From CAISGS01 sp044376615 (GTDB taxonomy: Bacteria > Pseudomonadota > Alphaproteobacteria > Caulobacterales > Caulobacteraceae): DNA of 28,674 nt. A model generated the notes under the pieces. It had not been told where the DNA came from, ran no database searches, and saw only the letters and a program-made list of their open reading frames with translations. Below, piece by piece: positions 8,548-14,766 of this stretch. The position numbers and the translations under genes are program-made. The stretch spans positions 1-28,674 of the forward strand of contig JBILKO010000023.1 in assembly GCA_044376615.1 (NCBI GenBank), given 5' to 3'. Position 1 is the first letter of the stretch. Each line of letters starts with the position of its first letter.

Positions 8548-9186
8548 GTGTCGCATCAAATGGTAGTCGAAGTAGCTGGAGCAAACATTGATTGGGCTGC
8601 AACTGGCGCGATGCTTCAGGGCATAGGGGGTATTTTGGGTGCGGCAGCAGTAAGTTTTGCGGCATATCTAGGATATAAAAGCTTCGAAACATGGGGGAAG
8701 CAAAAGCTAGACGAGCGAAGGATCGAGCAGGCTGAGCGGATTTTGTCGGCAACTTATAGTTTTCAAAGTGCGATTTATGCAGTTAGAACCAGTATTTTGG
8801 TGTTTGAGACTACTTCTAAGTTTGTTGATCTTGTTAATATTCTTGATTGGAAAAAGCATTTTAGGGAGTTATATTCAGAGCAAATTGATTTAATTAAAGA
8901 TGTATATAATAATTTGGCAGAGTGCCGGCCTATTGGTAGATCTCTATTTGGCGACAAAATTGATCGCTCTATCGGTAGTCTCTGTAGCGTTTATTATTTG
9001 GTAAAAAGTTCTATTAATATTGTTTATGCAGACCATACTGATTTTAATGATCCTGCATTAGATTCAGCAAAAAGAAATATTCAGCAAGGTTTGGGAGGGA
9101 TTAAAAACGAAGTAGACAAAGATATAGTAGAAAATGTTGAAATTATTAAAAATATTTGTGATAAGTATTTAAAAAATTTCAATTAG
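8548..9186 (+). CDS. AT-rich orphan protein with one N-terminal membrane segment
   Basis: Function unknown. The 212-residue product has a short N-terminus, one strong membrane segment (about residues 22-43, MLQGIGGILGAAAVSFAAYL), then a charged helix with the pattern WGKQKLDERRIEQAERILSA and a mainly helical C-terminal domain, probably cytoplasmic. The W..QK..ER..EQAERIL pattern is familiar to me from unnamed accessory proteins of proteobacteria, but I can give no function. Base composition is strikingly unlike the neighbours: by hand count 9001-9060 is 27% GC and 9121-9180 is 15%, against about 60-70% nearby, which suggests recent transfer. Start GTG 8548 is uncertain; ATG 8560 is an alternative, and neither has a clear ribosome site. 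It lies directly after tRNA-Glu and before brnTA. The 153 bases after it hold only the brnT promoter region. Confidence 0.7.
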   Translation: MSHQMVVEVAGANIDWAATGAMLQGIGGILGAAAVSFAAYLGYKSFETWGKQKLDERRIEQAERILSATYSFQSAIYAVRTSILVFETTSKFVDLVNILDWKKHFRELYSEQIDLIKDVYNNLAECRPIGRSLFGDKIDRSIGSLCSVYYLVKSSINIVYADHTDFNDPALDSAKRNIQQGLGGIKNEVDKDIVENVEIIKNICDKYLKNFN

Positions 9187-9287
9187 TGTTTTATTTTATA
9201 TATCTATTCTGTGCTACATCAGCAATATTGTTGGAGTATTTCGATGAACAATACATACATCTAAAATGCTAGTTTTTTGGGACTAGG

Positions 9288-9332
9288 TTGTAACTTGATT
9301 TCGCTTGCCCTTAGCATTTTTTGTAACTACAA
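9288..9332 (+). promoter_or_regulatory. Candidate brnTA promoter and operator
   Basis: TTGTAA (9288-9293), 17 bases, then TTAGCA (9311-9316) is a plausible promoter. The word TTGTAAC occurs twice, 33 bases apart (9288 and 9321); the second copy is part of the dyad TTGTA-AC-TACAA (9321-9332), which would cover the transcription start. BrnA is known to repress its own operon, so this dyad is the natural operator candidate; that step is inference. Confidence 0.4.
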
Positions 9333-9339
9333 CAACCCT

Positions 9340-9612
9340 ATGGACGTCACCTTCGATCCGGCAAAGCGGGACGTTACGCTGGCGGCGCGGGGGCTTGATT
9401 TTGCGGATGCAGCCGAGGTTCTCGCTGGACAGACATTTCGCTTTCAAGACGACCGCGCCGACTATGGTGAGGTGCGAATGATTGCCGTGGGTCGGTTAAG
9501 AGGCCGGATGGTGGTTCTCGTCTATACTGATCGGCCAACCGGACGACATATAATCTCGATGCGAAAGGCGAATGCGCGTGAGCAATACAGATTCAGACAA
9601 GCCTTGGCGTGA
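9340..9612 (+). CDS. brnT: BrnT-family ribonuclease toxin
   Basis: BrnT toxins are RelE-fold ribonucleases that stop translation until bound by BrnA. The 90-residue product has the family landmarks: an N-terminal FDPAKRDVTLAARGLDFADA stretch (residues 5-24), DRADYGEVRMIAVGRL in the middle, and the C-terminal RHIISMRKANAREQYRF. The start is the ATG at 9340; the frame stays open upstream to 9277, but that part is AT-rich promoter DNA and does not resemble the family. Composition returns to the GC-rich norm at this gene. Its end overlaps brnA by 41 bases, the toxin-first order usual for this family. Confidence 0.88.
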   Translation: MDVTFDPAKRDVTLAARGLDFADAAEVLAGQTFRFQDDRADYGEVRMIAVGRLRGRMVVLVYTDRPTGRHIISMRKANAREQYRFRQALA

Positions 9613-9829
9613 TCCAGACGAGGCCCCCGAGCTGACCGATGACTGGTTTGCCAAGGCAACCTTGATGCAGGGTGAGGCCGTGGTGCGTCGCAGTGGGCGG
9701 CCGCAGGGTTCGGCTAAGGAACAGGTGACTCTCAGGCTTGATAAGGCTGTCTTGGCGCATTTCCGCGCTACCGGCCCTGGCTGGCAGACCCGGGTTAACG
9801 AGGCCTTGCGCCGGATGTTGCGCGAATAG
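9572..9829 (+). CDS. brnA: BrnA-family antitoxin
   Basis: Partner and neutraliser of BrnT, and probably repressor of the pair. The 85-residue product has an acidic, disordered-looking N-terminus (residues 1-30, TDSDKPWRDPDEAPELTDDW), the conserved GRPQGSAKEQVTLRLDKAVL linker and strand, and a ribbon-helix-helix-like C-terminus ending GWQTRVNEALRRMLRE. It starts inside the 3' end of brnT in another frame, so toxin and antitoxin translation are coupled; a GTG at 9578 is a second possible start. The 94 bases to the next gene contain no feature I can name. Confidence 0.88.
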   Translation: MRVSNTDSDKPWRDPDEAPELTDDWFAKATLMQGEAVVRRSGRPQGSAKEQVTLRLDKAVLAHFRATGPGWQTRVNEALRRMLRE

Positions 9830-9923
9830 GGGGTCGCGGGCTGGAAAGGGGAAAGTCGCAAACTTATCCCCCCAGTCTCCAACCGCCCCTAAGCTTTGGC
9901 TCTGACCAAACCGGAGCCTGGCT

Positions 9924-10391
9924 ATGGGTTTTGACGATGCCTTTGACGCCTTAATCGCGCATGAGGGCGGCTATGCCAGCGATCCGCGCGACCCGGGCGG
10001 AGAAACCAAATATGGCATTTCCAAGCGCGCCTATCCATTTCTAGACATCAAGGCCCTCAGCCTGGCGGATGCTAAGGCCATCTATAGGCGTGATTATTGG
10101 CAGGCGGCGGGGTGCGAAGCCGTGCCTGAGCCTTTACGGTTTGATCTGTTTGATATGGCGGTTCATAGCGGCGTGCGGGCAGCGACCCTGACTCTGCAAA
10201 AGGCGGCTAAGGTGGCCGAAGACGGGGTGCTGGGTCCTAAGAGCCTGGCCGCGATTGCGGCGAGCGATCCTGCCGCCCTGATCGCTCGGTTCAATGGCGC
10301 GCGCCTGGCCATGATGACCGAGCTCGCGACCTGGTCCAGCTTTGGCAAGGGCTGGGCAAGGCGGATTGCCGCCAATCTGATGCGGGCCTAG
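9924..10391 (+). CDS. Glycoside hydrolase family 108 endolysin (N-acetylmuramidase)
   Basis: Cuts the glycan chain of peptidoglycan. The 155-residue product has the GH108 N-terminal domain (about 4-95) with the catalytic glutamate expected at Glu14 in AHEGGYASD, followed by DPGGETKYGISKRAYP, and a C-terminal peptidoglycan-binding-type domain (about 96-155, EDGVLGPKSLAAI). There is no signal peptide, so it needs a holin or other route to reach the wall; the next gene, three bases on, encodes a holin. The family occurs in phages, gene transfer agents and as secretion-associated muramidases. Here the holin neighbour supports a lysis cassette. No other phage structural gene is in the window. Confidence 0.88.
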   Translation: MGFDDAFDALIAHEGGYASDPRDPGGETKYGISKRAYPFLDIKALSLADAKAIYRRDYWQAAGCEAVPEPLRFDLFDMAVHSGVRAATLTLQKAAKVAEDGVLGPKSLAAIAASDPAALIARFNGARLAMMTELATWSSFGKGWARRIAANLMRA

Positions 10392-10394
10392 GCC

Positions 10395-10790
10395 ATGGAC
10401 CTCACAGGCGTCTTTGGGTTTTTGAACACGCTGGTCACCCGCGCGATTCCGGACCCGACCTTGAAGGAGCAATTGCGCCGTGAGCTGGAGCAGGCCCAGC
10501 TCGCCGCCGAGACCGATCTGGCCAAGGCCCAGGCCGCGATCAACCAGACCGAGGCGGCCAATCCCAACCTGTTTGTCAGTGGCTGGCGACCCTTTGTCGG
10601 CTGGGTTTGCGGGCTTGGACTAGCCTATGCCTTCCTGATCAAGCCCATAGCCTCGCCCTTCCTGCAAAAGGCCCTAGGCGTGCCGATGGAGGCGCTAGAT
10701 GTCGGCACGCTCCTGACCTTGCTGTTTGGTATGCTGGGCCTGGGCGGCATGCGTACGGTTGAGAAGGTGAATGGGGTGGCGCGGCATTAG
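10395..10790 (+). CDS. 3TM-type holin of the gene-transfer-agent family
   Basis: Expected to open the inner membrane so the endolysin can reach the wall. The 131-residue product starts with an amphipathic segment, then a charged helix (about 22-55, KEQLRRELEQAQLAAETD), the motif NPNLFVSGWRPFVGWVCG that leads into a membrane segment (about 63-88), and a second one (about 100-120, VGTLLTLLFGMLGLGGMRT). The SGWRPFVGW signature and length match what I recall of the 3TM holins linked to gene transfer agent release. The ATG lies three bases after the endolysin stop. The stop is 10 bases from the convergent toxin gene stop, with no terminator between. Confidence 0.82.
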   Translation: MDLTGVFGFLNTLVTRAIPDPTLKEQLRRELEQAQLAAETDLAKAQAAINQTEAANPNLFVSGWRPFVGWVCGLGLAYAFLIKPIASPFLQKALGVPMEALDVGTLLTLLFGMLGLGGMRTVEKVNGVARH

Positions 10791-10800
10791 TGTCGGCGAC

Positions 10801-11073
10801 CTAACGGCGGTAGATTGTGTCGCGATTGCCGATCCTTACGACCAAGATTGTGATGTTTTGATCTTCGATCGCAGCAATAATCCGACAGTCACCGACCCGA
10901 TACTTCCAAAATGTTCCAAGCCGCGACCCTTTAAGGGCCTGGCCAAGGCTTCTTGGGTCATCCAAGGGCGATAATCGGTCTTTTAGAAAGGCCAGTATCC
11001 GCCGGGCAATCTGCGGATCAAGCTTGCCCAGTTCGCGGACGGCCGCAGGATCAAATTCAATCTGCCAGGCCAT
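10801..11073 (-). CDS. RelE/ParE-superfamily toxin
   Basis: Probable mRNA-cleaving toxin of a type II pair. The 90-residue product begins MAWQIEFDPAAVRELGKLD and ends GTFWKYRVGDCRIIAAIEDQ then ILVVRIGNRDTIYRR, the basic core strands and C-terminal R-x-x-x-IYR ending of RelE-like toxins. The start ATG at 11073 lies inside the antitoxin gene (17-base overlap), so translation is coupled. It faces the holin gene tail to tail. RelE is more likely than ParE from the KYRVGDCRII pattern, but the two cannot be parted with certainty by eye. Confidence 0.88.
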   Translation of the reverse strand: MAWQIEFDPAAVRELGKLDPQIARRILAFLKDRLSPLDDPRSLGQALKGSRLGTFWKYRVGDCRIIAAIEDQNITILVVRIGNRDTIYRR

Positions 11074-11281
11074 GTGAGACTGCGACCTGCGCCAGCGGTA
11101 TGGCCTGGGACTTGCCGGAGCGGATATCGATCAGCCGCTGTTCTGCGAGGTAAAGGTCCTCCAAGTCGTCCAGATGTTCCATTATGGCTTGGCGTGCATA
11201 ATAGGTTTTCGTGCGGCCGGTTGCCTTGGCCAAGGCATCAAGACGACGTTCGAGTTCGGCAGGAAGACGAATGGCAAGCAT
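11057..11281 (-). CDS. RelB-type ribbon-helix-helix antitoxin
   Basis: Antitoxin of the RelE-like toxin and likely autorepressor. The 74-residue product opens with a ribbon strand MLAIRLPAELERRLDALAK and a helix pair (GRTKTYYARQAIMEHL), the classic ribbon-helix-helix DNA-binding fold, followed by an acidic C-terminal toxin-binding part (DDLEDLYLAEQRLIDIRSGK). The ATG at 11281 was chosen over a TTG at 11320 because the latter would lie upstream of the inferred transcription start and within the -10 palindrome. Confidence 0.88.
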   Translation of the reverse strand: MLAIRLPAELERRLDALAKATGRTKTYYARQAIMEHLDDLEDLYLAEQRLIDIRSGKSQAIPLAQVAVSHGLAD

Positions 11282-11303
11282 GGCTTTATGTCCCGAATGA
11301 TGA

Positions 11304-11339
11304 CTATACATGTATAGCAAATTACGGCCAAATCCGCAA
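11304..11339 (-). promoter_or_regulatory. Promoter with palindromic operator for the RelBE-type pair
   Basis: On the minus strand TTGCGG (11334-11339) is followed after exactly 17 bases by TATACA (11311-11316). The -10 box lies inside a perfect 14-bp palindrome, CTATACATGTATAG (11304-11317). The predicted transcription start gives a leader of about 22 bases to the ATG at 11281. A ribbon-helix-helix antitoxin bound here would block RNA polymerase, matching conditional repression known for RelBE systems. Confidence 0.7.
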
Positions 11340-11429
11340 ATGCGTTGCCCAACCTAATCACCTTGGCGTTTGCATCGCGCTTGGCTATGCCTAAATGGTA
11401 GATGAGCTTGGTCGCCGGAGTGTGTCGTA

Positions 11430-11903
11430 ATGAGTGTGTTTCCAGCCAATCGGCGCGGCTTTTTAGCCTTTCTGGCCTTAGCCTGGCTCGGTCTGGCCGG
11501 GCTTGGTCATGCCGCGTCCCTACGGGTGGAAAAGCTCGAAGTGGTGAGCGCGGCTGGGACCACCGCCTTCCAGGTCGAGATCGCCGATACTGAGGCCAGC
11601 CGCGAGCAGGGCCTGATGTTTCGCAAGAGCCTAGCGCCCGACAAGGGCATGTTGTTTGACTTTAAGGTGCCGCAACAGGCCGCCTTTTGGATGAAGAACA
11701 CCTTGATCCCGCTGGATATTATCTTCATCGCCCCCAATGGCCGCATAGTCAGCATAGCGCGCAATGCCGTGCCCATGTCGGAAGTGCCGATCCCGTCAGG
11801 CGGCGTTGTGCGTGGCGTTTTGGAGATTGCCGGAGGGCGTGCGGCCCAGCTTGGCCTCTATCCCGGTGACCGGGTCAAACACAGGATATTCAAAGGTGGC
11901 TGA
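11430..11903 (+). CDS. DUF192-family exported protein
   Basis: Biochemical role unknown for the family. The 157-residue product has an N-terminal signal peptide (Arg8-Arg9, hydrophobic 11-26, likely cut after GHA at residue 28), then one DUF192 domain with its hallmarks EQGLMFRKSL, GMLFDF, AFWMKNTLIPLDIIFI and the C-terminal VLEIAGGRAAQLGLYPGDRV. It is probably periplasmic. GGAG at 11417-11420 is well placed for the ATG at 11430. Its last 8 bases overlap the following thioesterase gene. The stretch from 11321 to 11429 holds the antitoxin promoter and nothing else I recognise. Confidence 0.9.
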   Translation: MSVFPANRRGFLAFLALAWLGLAGLGHAASLRVEKLEVVSAAGTTAFQVEIADTEASREQGLMFRKSLAPDKGMLFDFKVPQQAAFWMKNTLIPLDIIFIAPNGRIVSIARNAVPMSEVPIPSGGVVRGVLEIAGGRAAQLGLYPGDRVKHRIFKGG

Positions 11904-12327
11904 TCACGATTCGGTACCGCCTCCGCCGCCTGGCTTTATTGCCTCGCGCACGCGCGGGCCCTTTACCACCCATAATGGCCCGTATTTTCAAAAGGTTGAT
12001 GAGGCAGGCTTTGAACATGCCTTTTTCGCACTTCAACGCCATTGCAACAGTATGGGTATCGTCCATGGCGGCATGTTGACAGCCTTTCTGGATGGCCTGT
12101 TGGCCACAGCCGTGCACCGCGCGACCGGTACGGCCAGCGTTACCATCCATTTATCCGTGGATTTTCTGAGCATGGCCCGCGCCGGAGAGTGGGTGACGGG
12201 CACGGGTATCTTGACCCGCAAGACCAAGGAGCTGGCCTTTTGCGAGGCTAATGTCCGTGTTGGCAGCCGTGAAGTGGTGCGCGGCAGCGGCGTGTTTAAA
12301 TTGATGCGCAAGCCAATTGAGATTTAG
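11896..12327 (+). CDS. PaaI-type hotdog-fold acyl-CoA thioesterase
   Basis: Likely hydrolyses an acyl-CoA thioester in the cytoplasm; the substrate is not readable from the sequence. The 143-residue product has one hotdog domain with the motif MGIVHGGMLTAFLDGLLATA, whose HGG and Asp are the usual active-site elements, then VTIHLSVDFLSMARAGEWV and a closing REVVRGSGVFKLM strand. The GTG at 11896 was chosen because AGGA (11883-11886) lies nine bases upstream and the family homology begins just after it; the frame is open back to 11764, but that part lies within the DUF192 gene in another frame. The overlap suggests coupled expression. Confidence 0.88.
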   Translation: MADHDSVPPPPPGFIASRTRGPFTTHNGPYFQKVDEAGFEHAFFALQRHCNSMGIVHGGMLTAFLDGLLATAVHRATGTASVTIHLSVDFLSMARAGEWVTGTGILTRKTKELAFCEANVRVGSREVVRGSGVFKLMRKPIEI

Positions 12328-12340
12328 TTGCATGTCTCCA

Positions 12341-12369
12341 TTGCGGCGCAGGCCATTGCATGGCACATA
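12341..12369 (+). promoter_or_regulatory. Tentative promoter of tRNA-Pro
   Basis: TTGCGG (12341-12346), 17 bases, then CACATA (12364-12369), whose end is 16 bases before the tRNA. Spacing copies that of the tRNA-Glu promoter, but the -10 match is poor. Confidence 0.3.
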
Positions 12370-12385
12370 GCGCGCTCTGAAGGCA

Positions 12386-12462
<77 letters not shown>

Positions 12463-12491
12463 TCAGACCCAAAAGACATAAGGCCATTGCC

Positions 12492-12797
12492 ATGCTTGCC
12501 CGAATTTACCGGCCCGCCAAATCGGCTATGCAGTCTGGAAAAGCCAAGACCCATGACTGGGTGTTGGAATTTGAACCGGCCTTTGCCCGCGCTCCTGATC
12601 CCCTGATGGGCTGGACCCAATCCACCGATATGGATGGCCAGGTACGCTTACGGTTCGCCAGCAAGGACGAGGCCGTGGCCTATGCGACCGCGCATGGCAT
12701 TGCCTTTCAGGTCACCGAGCCCAAGACGCCACGCAAGATTATCAAGGCTTATGCCGATAATTTTGCCTTTGGCCGCAAACAGCCCTGGACGCACTAG
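12492..12797 (+). CDS. NDUFS4-like accessory subunit of respiratory complex I
   Basis: Accessory subunit of NADH:ubiquinone oxidoreductase, shared by mitochondria and alphaproteobacteria, on the peripheral arm of the inner-membrane complex. The 101-residue product contains the family core: MLARIYRPAKSAMQSGKAK at the start, WVLEFEPAF, then DPLMGWTQSTDM, QVRLRFASKDEAVAYA and the closing KAYADNFAFGRKQPWTH. The length is the normal bacterial size. It sits alone between tRNA-Pro and tRNA-Arg, away from any nuo operon, and ends 10 bases before tRNA-Arg, so any tRNA-Arg promoter must lie within this gene. Confidence 0.93.
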   Translation: MLARIYRPAKSAMQSGKAKTHDWVLEFEPAFARAPDPLMGWTQSTDMDGQVRLRFASKDEAVAYATAHGIAFQVTEPKTPRKIIKAYADNFAFGRKQPWTH

Positions 12798-12807
12798 GCT
12801 CCCTGTT

Positions 12808-12884
12808 CACCCCGTAGCTCAACTGGATAGAGCATCCGCCTTCTAAGCGGACGGTTACAGGTTCAAGTCCTGTCGGGGTGGCCA
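12808..12884 (+). tRNA. tRNA-Arg (anticodon TCT)
   Basis: A 77-base cloverleaf with encoded CCA. The acceptor is CACCCCG/CGGGGTG with discriminator G. The anticodon stem TCCGC/GCGGA encloses loop CTTCTAA with anticodon TCT. It reads the AGA codon, which is rare in GC-rich genomes. Confidence 0.96.
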
Positions 12885-12895
12885 AGCCCGATGGC

Positions 12896-12932
12896 TTGCC
12901 GCAATCCCAAATTATGTGTATAAATTTACACA
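12896..12932 (+). promoter_or_regulatory. Promoter with inverted-repeat operator for hicAB
   Basis: TTGCCG (12896-12901), exactly 17 bases, then TATAAA (12919-12924). The inverted repeat TGTGTA-TAAATT-TACACA (12915-12932) straddles the -10 box and predicted start site. HicB-type antitoxins with a C-terminal DNA-binding domain repress their own promoters, so this is the likely operator. The short AT-rich island contrasts with the GC-rich genes on both sides. Confidence 0.65.
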
Positions 12933-12956
12933 CTTTGTGTGATTGGGCATTTGCCT

Positions 12957-13154
12957 ATGGGGACGGTCCAGACCGATCTGCGCCGGATTCGCCAGCGACT
13001 GGAGGCTGAGGGCTGGATGGTTCTGCGTAATACGGGTGACCATACGGTCTATGGGCACGCTGAGCGCAGCGGTCGTATCCCCGTGCCCAAGGGCCGAGGC
13101 GATCTTCCGCAAGGCACGGCCAGAAGCATTGCCCGCGCGGCAGGCTGGGTTTAA
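12957..13154 (+). CDS. hicA: HicA-family mRNA interferase toxin
   Basis: Double-stranded-RNA-binding-fold ribonuclease that cleaves mRNA. The 65-residue product covers the whole family: LRRIRQRLEAEGWMVLRNTG, then GDH with the expected active-site His29 (family consensus is GSHH; the second His is Thr here), GRIPVPKGRGDLPQGT and the closing ARSIARAAGW helix. The ATG at 12957 leaves a leader of about 25 bases from the predicted promoter; a GTG at 12939 would begin only about 7 bases after it and adds residues outside the family. hicB follows after 28 bases. Confidence 0.88.
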   Translation: MGTVQTDLRRIRQRLEAEGWMVLRNTGDHTVYGHAERSGRIPVPKGRGDLPQGTARSIARAAGWV

Positions 13155-13182
13155 CGGATGAAAAGGGTCTGGAAGGTTTGAT

Positions 13183-13590
13183 ATGGACTATATAGCCATT
13201 CTGGAAAAAGAGCCGGAAAGTCTTTGGGGGGTCTATTTCCCAGACCTTCCTGGCTGTGTCACCGCCGGCCAGACCGCCGATCAGGCAACCCGCCGGGCGG
13301 TGGAAGCCTTGCGGCTTTACGTTGAAACTGCGGGTCCCGATCAGGCCATGCCACAGCCGCGCAGTCTTGATGACCTACTCGGCGATCCAGAGATAAGCGC
13401 TGCCCTCGCGGCTGGGGCTGTGGCCTTTCGTGTGCCGGTGGTGGCCGCTTCAGGTAAGCCGGAGCGTGTGAATATATCCGTCGATTCCGGGGTCTTGCGG
13501 GCCGTAGACCAGGCAGCAAGGGCTGCGGGCCTGACTCGGAGCGCCTTTCTCAGCGCCGCTGCTGAAGCTAAGATTGCGGATATGGCCTAG
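13183..13590 (+). CDS. hicB: HicB-family antitoxin with ribbon-helix-helix tail
   Basis: Neutralises HicA and probably represses the pair. The 135-residue product has the degenerate RNase H-like domain (about 1-60) with the hallmark SLWGVYFPDLPGCVTAGQT followed by a helix TRRAVEALRLYVE, a linker, and a C-terminal DNA-binding segment RVNISVDSGVLRAVDQAARA and GLTRSAFL (about 95-130). A GGAAGG ribosome site lies about ten bases before the ATG. Its stop TAG (13588-13590) shares the CTAG tetramer with the stop of the convergent metC gene. Confidence 0.9.
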   Translation: MDYIAILEKEPESLWGVYFPDLPGCVTAGQTADQATRRAVEALRLYVETAGPDQAMPQPRSLDDLLGDPEISAALAAGAVAFRVPVVAASGKPERVNISVDSGVLRAVDQAARAAGLTRSAFLSAAAEAKIADMA

Positions 13591-14765
13591 CCGAGGCTGA
13601 TAGCCTGTCGATAGACCCGTAAAGCCTGATCCAGGTCCGCCTTGAGATCGGCAACATCCTCCAGCCCAATGTGCAACCGGATCAGCGGCCCTTTCAGGTC
13701 TGGATCAGCGGCGGTGCGGGTTAGCTGCGGGTCGCAGGGTATGACCAGGCTCTCATAGCCGCCCCAGGAAAAGCCGAGGCCAAACAGGTCAAAGGCATTG
13801 ACAAAGGCATCAACGGCCTTTTTAGGGCCGGGCTTTAGGGTAAAACTAAACAGGCCGCATAGGCCGTTATAATCGCGTTGCCAAATCTCATAGCCGCGCG
13901 CGCCGGGCAGGGCGGGGCACAGGACCTCATTGACCTCGGGCCGGGTCTGGAGCCAGGCGGCAATATCGAGTGCGCTGGCGCCATGCTGTTTCATCCGCAC
14001 ACTGAGAGTACGCAGGCCGCGCAGCATCTGATAGGCGTCGTCGGGCGAGGTGGCCCAGCCCATTTGCCAAATGCCGTCATCGAGCTTTTGCAAAAGCTTG
14101 GGGTCGCTGGTACAGGCCGAGCCCATAAAGACGTCCGAATGGCCGCCAACATATTTGGTCAGGGCCTGGATGCTGATATCGACGCCGTGCGCCAAGGGTT
14201 TAAACACCAGGCCCGCGCCCCAGGTATTGTCCATCAAGGTGATAATGTTTCGCGCCTTGGCCAGGGCGGCAATACCGGGCACGTCTTGCAGTTCGAAGGT
14301 CAGGGACCCCGGCGATTCTAAGAAGATGGCGCGGGTTCGAGGCGTGGCCAGGGCCAGGATTGCTTTAGCACTGGCGCGCGGCGGAAAATAGATGACCTCA
14401 ATGCCCATGCGCTTGAGCACCGTATCGCCAAACCGGCGCGTCGGCGCATAGGAACAGTCTGGCAGGAGCACCCCATCTCCCGCGTTCAAAACGGCCAGCA
14501 AGGCCCCGGTAATGGCGGCAAGGCCCGAGGGATAAAGGCGTGTGCCTAGCCCGCCCTCCAGATCGGCTAGGGCATCGCAAAGGGTCTGGTGGATCGGCAG
14601 TCCCGCCCGGCCATAGGTCAGAAGACTGTGGTCATAGAGGGCATCAGAATCGGCCATGAGAATGGTCGAGCCGCGCTGGACCGCCGGATTGACGGTCTTG
14701 ACCTGGGCCTTGGGCGCGCCCTGGTCATGTAGCAGCCGGGTTTGCTCCTTATGGCGCTCAGCCAT
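13587..14765 (-). CDS. metC: Cystathionine beta-lyase (Cys/Met-metabolism PLP enzyme)
   Basis: Splits cystathionine to homocysteine, pyruvate and ammonia in methionine synthesis. The 392-residue product is the usual size. It has the family pattern RLYPSGLAAITGALLAVLNAGD near residue 85, the LESPGS segment, MDNTWGAG, and the PLP lysine Lys204 in QALTKYVGGHSD. The close relatives cystathionine gamma-synthase and gamma-lyase share the fold; the GSTILMADSDALY N-terminal region and SLTF after LESPG are typical of the MetC branch as I know it. Its ATG lies one base after the sseA stop, so it is the third gene of the cysK-sseA-metC operon. Confidence 0.92.
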   Translation of the reverse strand: MAERHKEQTRLLHDQGAPKAQVKTVNPAVQRGSTILMADSDALYDHSLLTYGRAGLPIHQTLCDALADLEGGLGTRLYPSGLAAITGALLAVLNAGDGVLLPDCSYAPTRRFGDTVLKRMGIEVIYFPPRASAKAILALATPRTRAIFLESPGSLTFELQDVPGIAALAKARNIITLMDNTWGAGLVFKPLAHGVDISIQALTKYVGGHSDVFMGSACTSDPKLLQKLDDGIWQMGWATSPDDAYQMLRGLRTLSVRMKQHGASALDIAAWLQTRPEVNEVLCPALPGARGYEIWQRDYNGLCGLFSFTLKPGPKKAVDAFVNAFDLFGLGFSWGGYESLVIPCDPQLTRTAADPDLKGPLIRLHIGLEDVADLKADLDQALRVYRQAISLG

Positions 14766-14766
14766 G

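Noticed and set aside
10771..11394. Plus-strand open frames at 10771-10974, 10953-11153 and 11074-11394.
   Set aside because: They lie opposite the RelBE-type pair, which has both family matches and a good promoter.
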